From Thermotoga sp. Mc24 (GTDB lineage Bacteria; Thermotogota; Thermotogae; Thermotogales; Thermotogaceae): a DNA stretch of 64,000 bases. Location: assembly GCF_000784835.1 (NCBI RefSeq), contig NZ_JSFH01000009.1:186001-250000 (forward strand), in the 5' to 3' direction. Shown piece by piece: positions 44,839-53,279 of this stretch. Position 1 is the stretch's first letter. Each line of letters begins with the position of its first letter. Below the pieces are notes generated by a model. The model did not search any database. It was given only the letters and a program-made list of their open reading frames with translations, and had not been told where the DNA came from. The translations under genes and the position numbers were made by a program.

Positions 44839-45479
44839 CACCTCTTCAAGTAGTTGAGGATGGACTGGAACACTTTCTTTCCGTCTTCTCCGCCTATGAG
44901 TTCTTCAACCGCCCTTTCCGGGTGGGGCATGAGACCGAAGACGTTTCCGCTCTCGTTCAGAACACCCGCTATTCGTTCGTCTGAGCCGTTCACGTCTTTG
45001 ACGTATCTGAGAACCACGTTCACGTCATCTATCTTCACGTATCTTCCAAAGCCGTGTGCTATCGGTATTCTTATCTTTTCTCCCTTTTCGAAAGCATTTG
45101 TGAACGGTGTGTCGTTGTTTTCCACGCTCAGATCCACCCATTTGCAGATGAACTTTCCAGACGAATTTTGAAGAAGGGCTCCTTTCAGGAGTCCCATCTC
45201 TATGAGGATCTGAAATCCGTTGCATATTCCCATTATCAGCTTTCCTCTTTCAGCGGCTTTTGCTATTTCAAAGGCGATTTTTTCTCTTGCGGCAACGGCA
45301 CCGGGTCTCAGATAGTCTCCGTAGGAAAACCCTCCAGGTAGAATGATCAGTTCGTAGTCGTCCAGCTTGTCGTCCAGCCCGACGTAACTGGGCTCGAAGC
45401 CGTTTATTTCCAGAGCGTGGTACGCGTCTCTGTCACAGTTGGAACCAGGATAGACCACTACACAAGCTCTGGGCTTCAC
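44838..45479 (-). CDS. purQ: FGAM synthase glutaminase subunit
   Basis: A 213-residue class I glutamine amidotransferase that feeds ammonia to PurL. The nucleophile Cys is in LIMGICNGFQILIEMGLL near 86, and the His-Glu pair in GLMPHPERAVEEL near 193. It starts with GTG overlapping the purS stop by four bases. Confidence 0.97.
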   Translation of the reverse strand: MKPRACVVVYPGSNCDRDAYHALEINGFEPSYVGLDDKLDDYELIILPGGFSYGDYLRPGAVAAREKIAFEIAKAAERGKLIMGICNGFQILIEMGLLKGALLQNSSGKFICKWVDLSVENNDTPFTNAFEKGEKIRIPIAHGFGRYVKIDDVNVVLRYVKDVNGSDERIAGVLNESGNVFGLMPHPERAVEELIGGEDGKKVFQSILNYLKR

Positions 45480-45724
45480 AGCTCCCTCACCTCATATTCC
45501 TCAACAACGGGGTTCACCAGAAGTTCTTCACAGGCTTTCTTCACAATTTCGTACGCTTTTTCTTTATTCTCCGCTTCCACTTCGAGGTGGATGGACTTTC
45601 CAAGTCTCAACTTTTTCACTGGAAGGCCTTTTTCTTCCCTAAGAACACGTTCGATCGTTTCTCCGCGCGGATCCCTCACGTTGCTCCTGTACTGAACGTC
45701 TATTGCGAATTTAAAGATCGGCAA
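45476..45724 (-). CDS. purS: FGAM synthase subunit PurS
   Basis: An 82-residue protein that bridges PurL and PurQ. FKFAIDVQYRSNVRDPRGETIERVL and LRLGKSIHLEVEAENKEKAYEIV are typical of the family. The start is TTG with GGGAGGTG upstream, inside the end of purC (25-base overlap). Confidence 0.95.
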   Translation of the reverse strand: MPIFKFAIDVQYRSNVRDPRGETIERVLREEKGLPVKKLRLGKSIHLEVEAENKEKAYEIVKKACEELLVNPVVEEYEVREL

Positions 45725-46392
45725 AGTTCCAGCACCTCCCTGTACTTTTTTAAGGTATCACCAAGATCCCTTCTGTACACATCTTTATCGAAGATATCAC
45801 CCTTCTTTCTCAATCTGAACGTGTCGGGAGAGATTTCGTCACCGAGAACAACGTTTTCGCTTTTGTCAAGGCCGAACTCGTACTTTATGTCCCAGAGTTC
45901 GAAGTTCGCTCTTTCAAAAAACTCTTTGAGAGCGAGAGTGGCTTTCACCGCCGTTTCTTTCATCTTTTCTGCCCGTTCTTTTGTTGCGATGCCGAGTATT
46001 TCGAGATGATCAACACAAACCATTGGGTCGTGTCTTTCGTCGTCTTTTATGAAAAACTCAACGAGAGGAACTGGAAGGTCTTCCCCTTCAACTCCACCGT
46101 ACCTTCTCACAAAAGAGCCTGCCTTTTTCAATCTCACGACCACTTCGAGGGGAAACATTTTCAGAGGAATGACTTTCAGCGTTCGAGGGGGGATGTATTC
46201 AACGAGGTGGGTTTTGATGTTTTTCTCAGAGAGGTACTTCATGAGGATAGCGGTTGTTTCTGCGCAGATGGATCCTTTACCCGTTAGGACATCGTGCTTT
46301 AATCCGTCACCAGCGGTTATATCGTCTTTGAACTCGAGCAGGGCATAATCGCCGGTGACCCTAACAATTTTTGTCTTTCCTTCGTAATTCAC
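45700..46392 (-). CDS. purC: SAICAR synthetase
   Basis: A 230-residue ATP-dependent ligase that adds aspartate to CAIR. Motifs include YEGKTKIVRV, FKDDITAGDGLKHDVLTGKG, LVEYIPPRTLKVIPLKMFPLEVVVR, and DIKYEFGLDKSENVVLGDEISPDTFRL. It is the first gene of the purine operon. The start is GTG with GGAGG seven bases upstream. Only a weak -10 (around 46425-46430, minus) is visible in the 77 bases before the tRNA terminator. purE, purK and purB are not in the window. Confidence 0.97.
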   Translation of the reverse strand: MNYEGKTKIVRVTGDYALLEFKDDITAGDGLKHDVLTGKGSICAETTAILMKYLSEKNIKTHLVEYIPPRTLKVIPLKMFPLEVVVRLKKAGSFVRRYGGVEGEDLPVPLVEFFIKDDERHDPMVCVDHLEILGIATKERAEKMKETAVKATLALKEFFERANFELWDIKYEFGLDKSENVVLGDEISPDTFRLRKKGDIFDKDVYRRDLGDTLKKYREVLELCRSLNSQ

Positions 46393-46469
46393 ACGCTCGC
46401 CTCCTCACCCTTTTTGAAAATTCTATACTCCAATCATGAATGAAAATTACATCGGAGGTAAACACTTTG

Positions 46470-46503
46470 AAAAAAACAGAAAAACGGGAGCCTTTGCTCC
46501 CGT
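46470..46503 (-). terminator. Terminator of the tRNA-Pro gene
   Basis: A 7-bp stem (ACGGGAG/CTCCCGT, 46484-46503) with a six-base loop, followed on the minus strand by TTTTTCTGTTTTTTT. It separates the tRNA transcript from purC. Confidence 0.85.
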
Positions 46504-46506
46504 CCT

Positions 46507-46583
46507 TGGTCGGGGAGGCGGGACTTGAACCCGCGACCTCCAGATCCCGATTCTGGCGCTCTGGCCATCTGAGCTACTCCCCG
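46507..46583 (-). tRNA. tRNA-Pro (anticodon CGG), CCA encoded
   Basis: A 77-base gene on the minus strand folds into a full cloverleaf. The acceptor pairs CGGGGAG/CTCCCCG, the D arm GCTC/GAGC, and the anticodon stem CCAGA/TCTGG with loop ATCGGGA (anticodon CGG). The T arm is GCGGG/CCCGC with TTCAAGT. The discriminator A is followed by an encoded CCA. It has its own promoter and terminator. Confidence 0.96.
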
Positions 46584-46594
46584 TAGCCTCTGGT

Positions 46595-46623
46595 ATTATA
46601 ACATATGATTTTGCACCGGACAA
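46595..46623 (-). promoter_or_regulatory. Promoter of the tRNA-Pro gene
   Basis: On the minus strand TTGTCC (46618-46623) and perfect TATAAT (46595-46600) have a 17-base spacer, and transcription would begin a few bases before the mature 5' end. Confidence 0.85.
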
Positions 46624-46643
46624 TCGTTTATCCCAATTCGTCT

Positions 46644-46889
46644 GTTGATTTAGCTTTCAGAACAGATAAAATTTTGGCAGATGATATCCTAGAAAGTTAT
46701 AACCTTTGAGGATAAGCAGGAAAATTAAACAAAGACCTTGCGATCATATTCGGAATCACCACGTGCGCGGGTGAAGAAAAATCCTTCATCGAAAAGACAT
46801 TGCAATTGGAGTTGGTACTGGACAGGTAAGATCTGAAGACACTCAATGCTTTCAAAAAATATGGAGAAGTTCAACGATTGAACCCTTGA
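46644..46889 (+). pseudogene. Possible gene remnant
   Basis: In one plus-strand frame this stretch reads like protein (VDLAFRTDKILADDILESYNL, then LNKDLAIIFGITTCAGEEKS, FIEKTLQLELVLDR, DLKTLNAFKKYGEVQRLN). It is interrupted by TGA at 46707, TAA at 46713 and TAA at 46827, ending at TGA 46887. There is no start or ribosome site, and I cannot name the family. The reverse strand also has short open runs, so chance cannot be ruled out. The rest of the 340-base gap holds the tRNA promoter and the promoter of the next gene. Confidence 0.3.
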
Positions 46890-46913
46890 CTTTTAAAACC
46901 TTTCCTGTATAAT
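46886..46913 (+). promoter_or_regulatory. Promoter of the acidic-tail protein/ychF operon
   Basis: TTGACT (46886-46891) and perfect TATAAT (46908-46913) have a 16-base spacer. Confidence 0.75.
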
Positions 46914-46952
46914 TCGGAAAGCGTAAAAAAATTTCTCAGGGGAGTGAAGAGC

Positions 46953-47375
46953 GTGGACTTCAGGTATATCCTCAGAATTCATATCAGTGAAGAGACTGCA
47001 AAGGAAATTCTCAACAACAGTAAAATCCAGAAACATGCCAGTGAGGTAAAGAACAAACTCTACTACGACAACGCTCTGGTGATCGAGTCAGAACCGGGTT
47101 ACGATGTGGATGAAAATCTCATCATGATGGTAATCACTGCCTACGGGAAACCTGCCAAAGCGGAAGGGTACCTTGTAGTCAACGGCAAAGAAAGGAAAGT
47201 GTTCGACGGCATGCTTGATCCAAGAAAGCCCCTGTCCATTCATCAGACAGAAACTGAACAGGAGTTCGAGGAAGAAGAGGATGAATACGACGAAGATGAA
47301 GATTTTGACCTTTTCAACGAAGAGGATTTCTTCGACGAGGACGAAGAGGATTTTTTTGACGAAGAAGAATACTGA
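46953..47375 (+). CDS. Protein of unknown function with a very acidic C-terminal tail
   Basis: A 140-residue protein. Residues 1-95 form a mixed alpha/beta domain with no motif I recognise (DFRYILRIHISEETAKEIL, LVIESEPGYDVDENLIMMVI, GYLVVNGKERKVFDG). Residues 100-140 are almost only Asp, Glu, Phe and Tyr (EFEEEEDEYDEDEDFDLF, then repeated EDFFDEDE-type units). Such tails can mimic nucleic acid or bind basic proteins, ribosomes or metal. The GTG at 46953 has GGGGAG eight bases upstream. It is followed nine bases later by ychF, whose product acts on ribosomes; a shared role is only a suggestion. Confidence 0.8.
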   Translation: MDFRYILRIHISEETAKEILNNSKIQKHASEVKNKLYYDNALVIESEPGYDVDENLIMMVITAYGKPAKAEGYLVVNGKERKVFDGMLDPRKPLSIHQTETEQEFEEEEDEYDEDEDFDLFNEEDFFDEDEEDFFDEEEY

Positions 47376-47384
47376 GGTGATACT

Positions 47385-48467
47385 TTGGAGAGGGTGGGAA
47401 TAGTAGGTCTTCCCAACGCGGGGAAATCCTCCTTTTTCAACTTCCTGACCGACAACAGCGTACCTGCAGAAAGTTTTCCTTTCTGCACGATTGAACCGAA
47501 CGTGGGGATTCTCGTAGTACAGGATGAAAGGGTAGGAATCCTCGCGAAGAACGAAGGATCAAAGAAGGTGGTACATCCTTTCGTTGAAATTGTTGACATA
47601 GCGGGACTCGTCAAGGGAGCCAGCAAAGGAGAAGGACTTGGAAATCAGTTCCTTGATCACATAAGCAAGGTGGATGTCGTAGCCCATGTTGTTCGTCTTT
47701 TCGAAGACGGAAGAGTTTCTCATCCGTATCAGAACGTGGATCCAAAAAGGGACATAGAAATAGTTGAAACCGAGCTCATACTCAAGGATCTCGAAACCGT
47801 TCAAAAACGTCTCGAAAAGCGGTTGAAAATTGCGAGAGCGGGAGATAAGGAAGCAAGGAGAGAGGTGGAACTCCTCCAGAATCTTCAAGAGTTCCTATCC
47901 CATGGAAAGAAGGCCTCGAAATTTCCGAGGCAGGACAGATTCGAGGAAGAGGTGATCAAATCCCTCTTCCTCCTCACAGATAAACCTCAGATGTTGGTTT
48001 TCAACGTCGATGAGCTGGACGAAGAAAAAGGGAAACTGATAGAAGAAATCGTCAAAGAAAAGGACGAGGAATACATTATAATAAACGTGAAGCTCGAAGA
48101 AGAATTGAAATCTCTCCCGGAAGAAGAGGCGGAAGTTTTCAGAAGAGAGTACAACCTTTCCGGTGACAAAAAAAAGGGGTTTTTCGAGAAGATTTTGAAA
48201 CTTCTGAACCTTGTAAGATTTCTGACAGCGACGCAGAATGAGGCGAGAAGCTGGACTATAAAGAAAGGATCCACTGCCTATGAAGCAGCGGGTTTGATTC
48301 ATTCAGATATACAAAAAGGGTTCATAAAGGTTGAAGTTATTCCTTTCGAAAGATACGTGGAATTCGGTTCTCTGAAAAAGGCGCGTGAAGCCGGAGCTGT
48401 GGAAACCCATGGAAAAGATTACATTATAGGAGAGGGGGATGTGATTCATTTCTTATTCCGTGCTTGA
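47385..48467 (+). CDS. ychF: YchF/Obg-like ribosome-binding ATPase
   Basis: A 360-residue P-loop protein. The G1 motif is GLPNAGKSSFFNFLT and G3 DIAGLVKGASKGEGLGN. The G4 position reads FNVDELDE (NxxE), the ATP-preferring form that separates YchF from true GTPases. A coiled-coil region spans about 130-200, and a C-terminal TGS domain starts near 280 (AYEAAGLIHSDIQKGFIKVEVI and ARE AGAVETHGKDYI-type motif). It binds ribosomes and is linked to stress control. The start is TTG. The end overlaps the next gene by eight bases. Confidence 0.96.
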   Translation: MERVGIVGLPNAGKSSFFNFLTDNSVPAESFPFCTIEPNVGILVVQDERVGILAKNEGSKKVVHPFVEIVDIAGLVKGASKGEGLGNQFLDHISKVDVVAHVVRLFEDGRVSHPYQNVDPKRDIEIVETELILKDLETVQKRLEKRLKIARAGDKEARREVELLQNLQEFLSHGKKASKFPRQDRFEEEVIKSLFLLTDKPQMLVFNVDELDEEKGKLIEEIVKEKDEEYIIINVKLEEELKSLPEEEAEVFRREYNLSGDKKKGFFEKILKLLNLVRFLTATQNEARSWTIKKGSTAYEAAGLIHSDIQKGFIKVEVIPFERYVEFGSLKKAREAGAVETHGKDYIIGEGDVIHFLFRA

Positions 48468-48828
48468 CGTCTGGAAGATTTTTCGGAGCACGCCGTTCAC
48501 CACGGCTGTTATTTCTTTCCTGACGGCTCAGTTCATAAAGTTTCTGATCAAAAGAGACGTGAAGATGCTGAAGAGCTACGGTGGTATGCCCAGCGGTCAT
48601 GTGGCCACCGTTTCTGGCCTCACATGGTCACTCGCCCGAAGCACGGGATTCGATTCTCCTTACACTTCCATCGCCGCCATTTTCCTTGTGATCATATTCA
48701 TGGACGCCATCGTCCTGAGACCGGCTGTGAAGAAGGATCTGGGGCACAACTTTCTGGAGGCGCTCGCTGGTCTTGGGCTCGGAATGCTCATTGCCCACAT
48801 TTTCCCAGCGCAGCTCCATCTGTGGTGA
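48460..48828 (+). CDS. YuiD/DUF212-type divergent PAP2 membrane protein
   Basis: A 122-residue membrane protein. Motifs are FLTAQFIKFLIKR, the GGMPSGHVATVSGLTWSLARS segment that recalls the PSGH part of PAP2 phosphatases, FIMDAIVLRPAVKKDLGHNFLEALAG-like helices, and LGMLIAHIF. Its activity on lipid phosphates is not established. The start is GTG at 48460 inside the end of ychF; the nearby ribosome site GGAGAGGGGG is rather far, so the first residues are uncertain. It precedes the helicase by nine bases. Confidence 0.85.
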   Translation: MLDVWKIFRSTPFTTAVISFLTAQFIKFLIKRDVKMLKSYGGMPSGHVATVSGLTWSLARSTGFDSPYTSIAAIFLVIIFMDAIVLRPAVKKDLGHNFLEALAGLGLGMLIAHIFPAQLHLW

Positions 48829-48837
48829 GGTGAAGAG

Positions 48838-50787
48838 ATGAAAGAATACCGGATAAGGTCTAGGGAAGCGAATCTTTCTTTCCTGGAAGATCTGGATGAA
48901 GAACAGAGAAGGGCGGTCGTTGAATCAGAAGGAAGATGCATCGTAATAGCAGGTCCGGGGTCTGGGAAAACTCGTGTTATCACGTACAAGATCGCCTATC
49001 TTCTGGCGAACGGTGTAGATCCTTCCAGGATTCTTCTGGTCACGTTCACCAGGGCAGCGGCGCGGGAGATGGTGGAGAGGGCAAAGACAGTGACCGGAAG
49101 AGAGCTTTCTGAAATGCTCGCCGGAACGTTCCACCATGTGTGCAACTACTTCTTGAGAAAGTACGCACCTTACGTGGGTTTGGAGCGAAATTACTCTATC
49201 CTGGACAGAGAAGACGCGGAGAGCCTCATGAGGCATGCAAGAAGCAAGTACTTTGAAAGAAAGAGTAAAAAAGAAGAGAGAAAAAACTTCCCTCAGCCTT
49301 CTGTTTTGATGGCTATATATTCTTACATGAGAAACACTCTCAAGTCTTTGAGGGAAAGTATAATAGTGAAGAATCCAAAGTTTCTGGATTTGAAAGAAGA
49401 GATCTCGGAGATCTTCGATCTCTACGAACAAGAAAAACGCTCTCAAAACGTGGTGGACTACGAAGACCTTCTCTTCTACGCTTACAGACTCTTAGAAGAG
49501 AACAAAGAAATAAGAGATCGAGAGGCGGAAAGATTCCTTTGGGTACTCGTTGATGAGTTCCAGGATACCAACTACGTTCAGTACAGGATAGTGGAACACC
49601 TATCGTCGAAACACGGCAACGTCCTGGCGGTTGGAGACGATGCCCAGAGTATTTACTCCTTTCGAGGGGCAAGGTACGAAAACGTTGAAGATTTCATAAA
49701 GGTATCCGGAACAAAAATCTTCAAGATCCAGACGAACTACAGAAGCACGGAAAGTATTGTGAAATTCATAAACGCCATGCTTCCGAAAAAATCCGTTCCA
49801 AAAGAACTGAAGCCGGTAAAGAAGGATGGTATGAAACCTGTTGTTGTCAAGACCTGGGATAGATACGAAGAAGCGCGGTTCGTGTCTCAGAGGATTCTCG
49901 AGTTAATAGAAGAAGGGTTCAAACCAGAAGAAATCGCAGTTCTCTACAGATCACATTCGCACTCTCTGGAGCTTCAGATGGAACTCGTTCGAAGTAGAAT
50001 AGATTTCCGTGTGTTGTCTGGTCCCAGATTCACCGAGAGCGCCCACGTGAAGGACGTTCTTTCTTTTCTCAGAATCGTTCAAAATCCAAGGGACAAATCC
50101 GCATGGTTGAGGACTGCAAAGCTCTTCTACGGGATCGGTGACAGAACGGCTTCGAAGATAGCGGATCTCGCCAGCGCTTACGTGGAAGAAGGTCTGGATC
50201 CCTTCCAGGAACTGAAGAAAGTGAGTTTCAGTGGTGAGTACAGCAGGTTTATCGATATTCTCGATCAGATCAGAAAGCTCGATTCTCCTGGGGAAATGAT
50301 AGAGCGCGTCCTGTCTTCTTTTTATTCCGAATATCTGGAAGCGAGGTATCCTGATTTCCGTGAAAGGGAGATGGATCTGGAAAGGCTCGTTGAAATAGCG
50401 TCTCGCTACACAAGTCTCGAATCCTTCCTGACGGATCTTGCTGTGACGGAAAACGTTGAAATAGAAAGAGAAATCTCTCAAAAAGAGGGAAAGGTCACTC
50501 TCACCACCGTTCATCAGGCAAAAGGGCTCGAGTGGAGAGTCGTTTTTGTCATCTCTGTGAATCCCGGAGACTTTCCGAATTATTTCGCGATATCCGAAGG
50601 GAATCTCGATGAGGAAGAGAGGATCTTCTACGTTGCCATAACAAGAGCAAAGGAACAGCTGTATATTTCCTACCAGGTCACCGGAACCTCCTACCCATAC
50701 CGCGGAAACAGGTTCATCATGAGAAGCGGAGAGAATTTCATTGACAGAATACCGCTTGAACTCGTCGAGTTTTGGGAAGTGAAATGA
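48838..50787 (+). CDS. UvrD/Rep/PcrA-type superfamily 1 DNA helicase
   Basis: A 649-residue 3'-5' helicase. Motif Q/I is LDEEQRRAVVESEGRCIVIAGPGSGKTRVI, Ia LLVTFTRAAAREM, II FLWVLVDEFQDTNYVQ, III VGDDAQSIYSFRGA, IV IFKIQTNYRSTESIV, V VTLTTVHQAKGLEWRVVFV and VI EEERIFYVAITRAKEQLY. It is shorter than E. coli UvrD (720), as usual in Thermotoga. Likely roles are nucleotide excision repair or replication-fork restart. It is the last gene of its operon, ending four bases from a converging gene. Confidence 0.95.
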   Translation: MKEYRIRSREANLSFLEDLDEEQRRAVVESEGRCIVIAGPGSGKTRVITYKIAYLLANGVDPSRILLVTFTRAAAREMVERAKTVTGRELSEMLAGTFHHVCNYFLRKYAPYVGLERNYSILDREDAESLMRHARSKYFERKSKKEERKNFPQPSVLMAIYSYMRNTLKSLRESIIVKNPKFLDLKEEISEIFDLYEQEKRSQNVVDYEDLLFYAYRLLEENKEIRDREAERFLWVLVDEFQDTNYVQYRIVEHLSSKHGNVLAVGDDAQSIYSFRGARYENVEDFIKVSGTKIFKIQTNYRSTESIVKFINAMLPKKSVPKELKPVKKDGMKPVVVKTWDRYEEARFVSQRILELIEEGFKPEEIAVLYRSHSHSLELQMELVRSRIDFRVLSGPRFTESAHVKDVLSFLRIVQNPRDKSAWLRTAKLFYGIGDRTASKIADLASAYVEEGLDPFQELKKVSFSGEYSRFIDILDQIRKLDSPGEMIERVLSSFYSEYLEARYPDFREREMDLERLVEIASRYTSLESFLTDLAVTENVEIEREISQKEGKVTLTTVHQAKGLEWRVVFVISVNPGDFPNYFAISEGNLDEEERIFYVAITRAKEQLYISYQVTGTSYPYRGNRFIMRSGENFIDRIPLELVEFWEVK

Positions 50788-50791
50788 GACT

Positions 50792-51688
50792 TTAGCTCAG
50801 AAGCCAAACGTTCTCCACGAACACCCTCTTCAGACCCTTTTCGAGTGCCTTCTGTTTCACTCTCTCCATGTGATGTTTTCTGGTGGTTGGAAGATCGCTC
50901 ATCAGGTGCTGAGGAGCGAACGCAAGGAGAACAAGGGGAATTTCTGGATCCACCGATGAAATGAACCCTGCGATTCCTTCTATTTCCTTTTCGTCGATGT
51001 AGTGAGGTATTACAAGAACACTGATAACAAGAAGTGGTATTTCTCTTCCCTTACCCATGGAGGAAACCAGCTGCACGTTCTCCATGATTCTTCTAACGGC
51101 ACTCTTCCCGTCAACTCCGGTCAGCGCTTCATAAACCTCCGGTGAAAAGGCCTTCCAGTCTATCTTGACTATGCCACCACTTTCAAGACTGACTCTGGCC
51201 ATCCTCTCCATGATCCTGGGATGAGCAAGACCATTCGTTTCCCAGCAGATCCTTCGGCGATTTCCCAGCTTCACGGCAAACTCCAGTGCGAACACAGTCC
51301 AGGGAGTGGGATCTCCCCCGAAAAAGCACACACAGGAGACGCGTGGTTTCATAGCTATCTCAACGAGTTCGTCGATGTCCATGATCTTTCCTTCGGATAT
51401 CCTTTCGTCTTTCAACATGTACTTGTGATCTATGTTCTGACAGAAGAGGCAGTCGAGGTTGCATCCTGCGAAGAAGACTGCGAGATTGTAAAAGCCCCTG
51501 TGTTCTCTTTCCGGACAGATAGGTAGTGCGACGCAGTTCGTTGGATGGGGATCGTAGTACCAGTGAAGGAAGGCCTTCCTGTGAGAGCCTGTTATATAGG
51601 AGAGCCTGCCTCCTTCGTTTCTGAGAACGCCGCAAAATCCTGTTTTCCCTTCCGGTATCACGCACGAATTGACGCAGAGGAAACACAC
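50792..51688 (-). CDS. PflA-like radical SAM protein with an N-terminal cysteine motif
   Basis: A protein of at least 299 residues of the pyruvate-formate-lyase-activase-like group. Near the N-terminus CFLCVNSCVIPEGKTGFCGVLRNEGG is a zinc- or cluster-type Cys pattern. The SAM cluster ligands are in FFAGCNLDCLFCQN near 75, followed by CVCFFGGDPTPW and IVKIDWKAFSPEVYEALTG. The group is widespread in anaerobes and often lies beside MEMO-type proteins, but its substrate is not firmly known. The annotated GTG starts right at the first Cys. The frame is open for another 19 codons upstream (EIGLPVERPAREEGK), so the true start may be earlier or the 5' end damaged. No partner protein to activate is adjacent. 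Confidence 0.85.
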   Translation of the reverse strand: MCFLCVNSCVIPEGKTGFCGVLRNEGGRLSYITGSHRKAFLHWYYDPHPTNCVALPICPEREHRGFYNLAVFFAGCNLDCLFCQNIDHKYMLKDERISEGKIMDIDELVEIAMKPRVSCVCFFGGDPTPWTVFALEFAVKLGNRRRICWETNGLAHPRIMERMARVSLESGGIVKIDWKAFSPEVYEALTGVDGKSAVRRIMENVQLVSSMGKGREIPLLVISVLVIPHYIDEKEIEGIAGFISSVDPEIPLVLLAFAPQHLMSDLPTTRKHHMERVKQKALEKGLKRVFVENVWLLS

Positions 51689-51855
51689 CTTTCCTTCTTC
51701 ACGAGCCGGCCTTTCAACGGGAAGACCAATCTCTTCCCTCTTCTACGGGCTTCCCTTACAAAATCCAAATACCCTTTTCTCAGGCGCTATACACAAACCC
51801 CTACCGAATCGCCGATCTCATCAAGTGAAAGGCCACAGATTCTGGAGACTCCCAC
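51658..51855 (-). pseudogene. Possible small broken gene upstream of the radical SAM gene
   Basis: On the minus strand, in a different frame from the radical SAM gene, the sequence reads VGVSRICGLSLDEIGDSVG, then a TAG (51787-51789), then RLRKGYLDFVREARRRGKRL and VFPLKGRLVKKER to a TGA at 51658. The composition is protein-like and a GGAG lies upstream of a GTG at 51855. I cannot assign a family. It overlaps the radical SAM 5' end, so it could be a shadow of a longer version of that gene. Confidence 0.25.
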
Positions 51856-51915
51856 CTTGAAAGACTCTCCATAGCGAGTTCAAAAGAATGGATATCCCTG
51901 TTATGTTAACACCTC

Positions 51916-51945
51916 TTGACAAAGGGAGTAATTTTTTATTATGAT
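51916..51945 (+). promoter_or_regulatory. Promoter of the sugar ABC importer operon
   Basis: Perfect TTGACA (51916-51921) and TATGAT (51940-51945) have an 18-base spacer, about 65 bases upstream of the first gene. Confidence 0.75.
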
Positions 51946-52011
51946 ATGGATGTAGAAAATTTTCTAATTACATATCCAATTTTGAAAAATCTTTTCAAGG
52001 GGGTGTTCAAG

Positions 52012-53274
52012 GTGAGAAAGTGGTTGTTTTTCATGGTTCTTCTGATCGTTGCGGGTCTCATGTTCGGAAAGGTGAACTTCGCGTCCACACAGATGACACC
52101 CGCTGCTGAAAGGGAGTTCATGCTCAACAAACTCGCGGAATTTTCGAAGAAGAGCGGTATCGATGTGGAGTTCCTCAACTTCGAGTATCCACAGCTCTAC
52201 AGCAGGCTCCAGGCGGAGATCAGAGCCGGTAAAAATACGTTGAACCTGATTGCAGACCTCCAGGGAAACCTCTACATAATGGCTTCCGAAGGATTTCTGA
52301 GCGATCTCAAGGATCTCAAATTCGAAGGAAAAACCTTCATCGAGACGCTTGAGAAGTTCGCTTATGTGAAAGGTGAAAAGGTGTTCATTCCCTGGCTCCA
52401 GGCAACTTACGTGATGGCCGTTAACAAAAAGGCATTTGACTACCTGCCGCGCGGTCTTTCGAAAGAAGACGTCATCAGGGGGACGGAGAAGTGGACTTAC
52501 GACGCTCTGCTCGAGTGGGCAAAGAACATCTATGAGAAGACGAAACAACCCCTTCTTGGCTTCCCGATCGGACCGAAGGGACTCTGGCACAGGTTCCTCC
52601 ACGGCTACATCTATCCATCCTTCACGGGAGCGCAGGCTCTGAAGTTCGACAGTGTGAGGGCCGTTGAAATGTGGAACTATCTGAAGGAGCTCTTCAAATA
52701 CGTACATCCGGCAAGCTCCACCTGGGACGGGATGGCCGATCCTCTCCTGAGAGAAGAAGTCTGGATCGCCTGGGATCACACTGCAAGACTCAAACCCGCG
52801 ATCGTTGAAAAGCCTAACGATTTCGTTGTTGTACCGGTCCCAAGAGGGCCGATGGGTAGAGGGTACATCATAGTGCTCGTGGGCCTTGCCATACCGAAGG
52901 ATGCGGACTTCGAAGAACCCGCGAAAGTGATAGACTTCCTCACTTCTCCAGAGATGCAGGTTGAAATCCTCAAGAACGTCGGTTTCTTCCCAGTGGTTCA
53001 GGAAGCCGTTGGTGCCGTGCCAGAAGGTGCCCTCAAAGTGCTCGCAGAAGGTGTGATAAATCAGTCCGCCACGAAGGATTCTATCGTTTCCTTCATACCG
53101 AGTCTTGGACCAAAGAGCGGAGAGTTCACCGAAACCTACAGAATGGCCTTCACGAGGATCGTCTTCCAGGGTGAAGACCCAGCGAAGGTAGTGAAGGAAC
53201 TCGGTGAGCGAATCAGACAGCTGTTCAAAGAATCCGGAGCGGAACTTCCAGAACCCGACGCAAGTCTCTTCTGA
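52012..53274 (+). CDS. Sugar ABC transporter substrate-binding protein (family 1)
   Basis: A 420-residue periplasmic binding protein of the extracellular solute-binding family 1 (maltose/multiple sugar type). The signal peptide is VRKWLFFMVLLIVAGLMFGK and has no lipobox Cys. Mature-chain features are FEYPQLYSRLQAEI, LNLIADLQGNLYIMASEGFLSDL, and a hydrophobic hinge near VMAVNKKAFDYLPRG. The GTG at 52012 is preceded by AAGGGGGTG; the frame is open far upstream, but only this codon gives a signal sequence with a ribosome site. With the mannosidase and mannanase downstream it probably binds manno-oligosaccharides or a related mannoside; this is inference. Confidence 0.93.
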   Translation: MRKWLFFMVLLIVAGLMFGKVNFASTQMTPAAEREFMLNKLAEFSKKSGIDVEFLNFEYPQLYSRLQAEIRAGKNTLNLIADLQGNLYIMASEGFLSDLKDLKFEGKTFIETLEKFAYVKGEKVFIPWLQATYVMAVNKKAFDYLPRGLSKEDVIRGTEKWTYDALLEWAKNIYEKTKQPLLGFPIGPKGLWHRFLHGYIYPSFTGAQALKFDSVRAVEMWNYLKELFKYVHPASSTWDGMADPLLREEVWIAWDHTARLKPAIVEKPNDFVVVPVPRGPMGRGYIIVLVGLAIPKDADFEEPAKVIDFLTSPEMQVEILKNVGFFPVVQEAVGAVPEGALKVLAEGVINQSATKDSIVSFIPSLGPKSGEFTETYRMAFTRIVFQGEDPAKVVKELGERIRQLFKESGAELPEPDASLF

Positions 53275-53279
53275 TACCC

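Noticed and set aside
47243..47626. A serine-rich minus-strand open frame of 127 codons
   Set aside because: It is the antisense of the acidic tail and the ychF start; Ser/Phe richness is what Glu/Asp-rich coding gives on the other strand.
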